NCBI GenBank assembly: GCA_001790445.1 | Contig: MGCQ01000009.1 | Coordinates: 1 to 33,790, forward strand | DNA length: 33,790 bases | Direction of reading: 5' to 3' | From: Candidatus Saccharibacteria bacterium RIFCSPHIGHO2_12_FULL_41_12 | Lineage (GTDB): Bacteria > Patescibacteriota > Saccharimonadia > Saccharimonadales > 2-12-FULL-41-12 | Shown here: positions 31,328 to 33,790 of the stretch, in pieces | Numbering within the stretch: the stretch's first letter is position 1 | Layout: each line of letters opens with the position of its first letter | Translations under genes and position numbers: made by a program | The notes under the pieces: generated by a model | Seen by the model: the letters and a program-made list of their open reading frames with translations, nothing else | What the model was told of the DNA's origin: nothing | The model's database searches: none

Positions 31328-33115
31328 ATGAATATTGACAGCTTAAAACAGAAAAAAGAGATAGGAGCGGTTGTTTTTGGCAACCACGTGGGGATAATTC
31401 AGTCGACTCTTGATTTTGATTATCTTTCAGGCAAAAAGCGGCCAAGTATCCGCGCTGTAATCGGTGTACAACGAAACTATTTACGATATTTCTGGGGGAG
31501 CAAAGAGATTGCTTTGCCCGGCCATGTCTCACTGGACGAAATGTCAAAAGAGGCAAAAGAAGAAGTAGACTTATTCGCCGTAGCTCAGTCAGGACGGCGA
31601 GCAACTAGTGCCTGCGAGGAAGCTTTAGACCAATTACCTAATGTAGTAGGCGGGATGGTTTTTGCAGAAGGCGTGCCAGAGCGTAGCGCTCTAAAACTTC
31701 GGGACTTGGCACAGAAAAGTGGTGTATTTATTCTAGGACCTGCCAGCGTTGGGTTTTTAGTTTCCGGAGTATGCAAAATTGGGGCAATTGGCGGGACGCT
31801 TGCTTCGCAAATTGCAGGGTCTGGTATAACTAAGGCTGGTTTAACAGCTGTAGTGTCGACGTCTGGCGGCATGACAAATGAAATTATTAATGTGATTGCA
31901 GGATTTGGCGGGAGTGTATCTTTCGCTGGTGCAGTGGGTGGGGAGAGATACCCGATACTGGGGCCAGTTGAGCTAGTTGAACTTGCTATCAATGATGATG
32001 AAACAAAAAGCATCGTATTCTTTGGTGAGCTTGGGGGTAGAGACGAATATGAAATTGCCCAAGTCTACAAAAACTCTGGCACGACTAAGCCATTGATCTG
32101 TTATATCGCTGGGGAAGTTGCAGAAAGTTTTGAGTCAGCCCCGCAGTTTGGACATGCCAAGGCCATGGCACAAAGTGAGCAAGAGACCGCTTCAGCTAAA
32201 AAACAAGCTTTGTCAGAAGCTGGCGCAAAAGTTGCAGATAGTTTTAGCCATTTTGAACAATTAATTAAAAACTCAGTTGCCGGGGAGGCGAAAATGAACA
32301 ATAATAAGATTATGAATGACGACATTTCTGACCTAGAAAATAGAAAGCACGCAACTTTTGTCAATAATGTTTCGTCAGACAGTGGTGGCGACGTAACAAT
32401 TTTAGGTAAACCACTTATAGATTTTATTGAAAACAAATCTTTGAGCCAAGTCGCTTTGTCGATGTTTTTAGGCAAAGAACCAAAATCAGAGGAATTTGCG
32501 AGATTTTTTGATCTAAGTTTACGATTGCTCGTTGATCATGGGCCACAAGTATCGGGTGCAGTGAACACTATGGTTACAGCTAGGGCTGGCAGGGACTTAG
32601 GCAGCGGGCTGGCTTCGGGGCTTTTGACTATCGGGCCAAGATTTGGCGGAGCGATCAACGAGGCTGCGAAGAATTGGCTAGAGGCGGTGTCAAAGAACGA
32701 AAATCCACAGGATTTTGTAGAAAGATTTGCTTCCAAAAAAGTATATATTGCAGGTATCGGACACAAAAAATATCGGGTAGACAGCCCAGATCCAAGAGTG
32801 ACGAAGCTTTTGAGCGAATTTCAATCGGGGGAATATACTAATTTTGCTTTGGAAGTTCAAAAAATTACCACAACAAAAAAAGCCCAACTGATCTTGAACG
32901 TTGATGGACTGATCGCAGCACTTACTCTGGACATGCTAGAAAAAGAAGAAGGCTATTCGCCACAACAGCTAAGTGCGCTGATTGATACGGAATTTTTTAA
33001 TGCCATATTTGTCTATGCCAGGAGCGTTGGGTTTATTGCGCATTTCTTAGATCAAAAACGTCAAGACGAAGGACTTTTCCGCCTCCCTGACGACCAAATC
33101 ACCAGCCTAACTTAG
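31328..33115 (+). CDS. aclB: ATP-citrate lyase, CoA-ligase/citryl-CoA lyase subunit
   Basis: A 595-residue protein matching the C-terminal part of ACLY. A CoA-binding/ligase region comes first: FAEGVPE, ILGPASVGF, VVSTSGGMTNE, and QFGHAKAMAQSEQET with the phospho-His (H276). A citrate-synthase-like lyase domain follows: DHGPQVSGA (H404), ARAGRDLGSG, GIGHKKYRVDSPDPR (H479) and LILNVDGLIAA (D526). All catalytic residues of the human enzyme have counterparts at similar spacing. A linker near 320-350 (MNNNKIMNDDISDLENRK) separates the parts. Translation starts directly after the intercistronic hairpin with no separate strong Shine-Dalgarno. Confidence 0.93.
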   Translation: MNIDSLKQKKEIGAVVFGNHVGIIQSTLDFDYLSGKKRPSIRAVIGVQRNYLRYFWGSKEIALPGHVSLDEMSKEAKEEVDLFAVAQSGRRATSACEEALDQLPNVVGGMVFAEGVPERSALKLRDLAQKSGVFILGPASVGFLVSGVCKIGAIGGTLASQIAGSGITKAGLTAVVSTSGGMTNEIINVIAGFGGSVSFAGAVGGERYPILGPVELVELAINDDETKSIVFFGELGGRDEYEIAQVYKNSGTTKPLICYIAGEVAESFESAPQFGHAKAMAQSEQETASAKKQALSEAGAKVADSFSHFEQLIKNSVAGEAKMNNNKIMNDDISDLENRKHATFVNNVSSDSGGDVTILGKPLIDFIENKSLSQVALSMFLGKEPKSEEFARFFDLSLRLLVDHGPQVSGAVNTMVTARAGRDLGSGLASGLLTIGPRFGGAINEAAKNWLEAVSKNENPQDFVERFASKKVYIAGIGHKKYRVDSPDPRVTKLLSEFQSGEYTNFALEVQKITTTKKAQLILNVDGLIAALTLDMLEKEEGYSPQQLSALIDTEFFNAIFVYARSVGFIAHFLDQKRQDEGLFRLPDDQITSLT

Positions 33116-33130
33116 ATTAAATATGAAGAT

Positions 33131-33790
33131 TTAGGCGACTTGTTTTAGGTATTCTTTGAGATCTGCGGATATTTCCGGGTTTTTGAGGGCGAAATCTATG
33201 ACGGTTTTGATGTATTCTAATTTGCTACCACTATCGTAATATTTGCCGTTTTTGATTTCTAAGGCTTTGAAAGGTAACCCGTCATTGATCATTTGCTGAG
33301 TTGAGCTGTGAGTAGTAAATTCACCAGATTTGGGATCAAATTCTTTGTTTGCTTTATTGAGATAACTAAAGATTTCTGGAGTAAATAAATAGCCACTGAC
33401 GCTAGCGATGTCAGATGGTGCGTTATCTTTGCCGGGTTTTTCGACAATGCTGGCTAGATCATACACTCCGTCGCCAGTTTGTGTGCCACTGGCATAACCA
33501 TATCTGTCGTAATCTTCTGGTTTGTTGGCTTTGACGCAGGACGCTATGGATGCGCCTGTCTGGTTGTATAGATCGACCATTTGTTTGAACCTGGATGGTG
33601 TGGCTACAAAGAAATCATCAGCAAAAGTGTAGATAAATGGTTCGTCGCCTATGATGTGCTCTGCGTTGAGAACTGGTGTGCCATTACCGTGGTGACCCTT
33701 TTGGCGGATGTAGATAAAGTTGGCGAGATTACTGACAGCGTTGATTAGTTCTAACTCTTTTGTTTTGCCAGACTTAGTTAATTTCTCTAC
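33131..33790 (-). CDS. galU: Partial UTP-glucose-1-phosphate uridylyltransferase-like (GalU)
   Basis: The frame is open to the right edge, so the N-terminus is outside the window and 219 C-terminal residues are visible. Seen: GTPVLNAEHIIGDEPFIYTFADDFF, SRFKQMVDLYNQTGASIASC, GVYDLASIVEKPGKDNAPSD and YYDSGSKLEYIKTVIDFAL, which match GalU-type pyrophosphorylases making UDP-glucose. The segment GHHGNGTPV replaces the common GLGHAV, a variation to note. UDP-glucose would feed the surface glycan. The gene converges on aclB with only a 15-base gap; GCCTAA/TTAGGC (33105-33110, 33131-33136) is a weak stem there. Confidence 0.85.
   Translation of the reverse strand, partial: VEKLTKSGKTKELELINAVSNLANFIYIRQKGHHGNGTPVLNAEHIIGDEPFIYTFADDFFVATPSRFKQMVDLYNQTGASIASCVKANKPEDYDRYGYASGTQTGDGVYDLASIVEKPGKDNAPSDIASVSGYLFTPEIFSYLNKANKEFDPKSGEFTTHSSTQQMINDGLPFKALEIKNGKYYDSGSKLEYIKTVIDFALKNPEISADLKEYLKQVA

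Noticed and set aside
33105-33136. Terminator between aclB and the GalU gene
   Set aside because: GCCTAA/TTAGGC gives only 6 bp with a 20-base loop and no T-tract, too weak to call. No convincing factor-independent terminator was seen anywhere in the window.
1-33790. Possible recoding of UGA
   Set aside because: TGA ends many full-length genes at the expected family end or in ATGA overlaps (fnlA, rmlD, aclA), so the standard bacterial code applies.

Overview
The window looks like a piece of a small Candidate Phyla Radiation (Patescibacteria) genome, most likely Candidatus Saccharibacteria (TM7). This is inferred from AT-rich tightly packed genes, many lineage-specific membrane and secreted proteins, a secreted N-terminal domain typical of Saccharibacteria/Actinobacteria, and the normal code (TGA ends many genes, so this is not the UGA-glycine code of Gracilibacteria/SR1). 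No rRNA, tRNA, CRISPR array or insertion sequence was seen. No gene-free stretch exceeds 300 bases; the longest are 5251-5389 (promoter and short repeats), 3459-3576 (gene relic and promoter) and 22736-22833 (a candidate promoter).

Layout. 1-2716: three unrecognised membrane-anchored proteins. 2717-3458: a toxin-antitoxin pair (Phd/YefM-like antitoxin, PIN toxin) with a palindrome-decorated promoter. 3472-3532: the relic 5' end of a gene homologous to the polymerase/ligase gene at 6349. 3577-6286: two unknown soluble proteins lying between that relic and the intact gene. 6349-13491: glycan assembly and export (O-antigen ligase/polymerase-like protein, three GT2 glycosyltransferases, and a Wzm/Wzt-type ABC exporter). 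13497-15762 (minus): two exported proteins, one with a lysozyme-like domain and five 56-residue repeats. 15835-22735 (minus): a GT-C/YfhO-like membrane protein, an SMR-type carrier, a GT4 transferase and FnlA/FnlB/FnlC for UDP-L-FucNAc. 22834-28201 (minus): a DUF218/YdcF-like protein, a DUF2304-like protein, a polyprenyl-phosphate-type GT2, RmlA, RmlD, RmlC, RmlB for dTDP-L-rhamnose, and a 59-residue protein. 28236-33115 (plus): a HxGH nucleotidyltransferase, a phosphohexomutase and two subunits of ATP-citrate lyase. 33131-33790 (minus): a partial GalU-type pyrophosphorylase.

How it fits together. The phosphohexomutase, RmlA/GalU, Rml and Fnl enzymes would supply nucleotide sugars, including L-rhamnose and L-FucNAc. 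The glycosyltransferases would build a glycan on a lipid carrier. The ABC exporter and the ligase/polymerase-like protein would export and attach it. The inference is a cell-surface polysaccharide locus. The ATP-citrate lyase pair is a separate metabolic module.

Most interesting signals. (1) About ten genes have a sigma70-like -10 box ending only 6-9 bases before the start codon, so their mRNAs should be leaderless, whereas several downstream operon genes have Shine-Dalgarno sequences. (2) A complete two-subunit ATP-citrate lyase with its catalytic residues. (3) Two long intercistronic inverted repeats of similar design (aclA/aclB and rmlC/rmlD) that could couple translation of neighbouring genes. 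(4) A two-gene unknown cassette bordered by a gene relic and the intact homologue.
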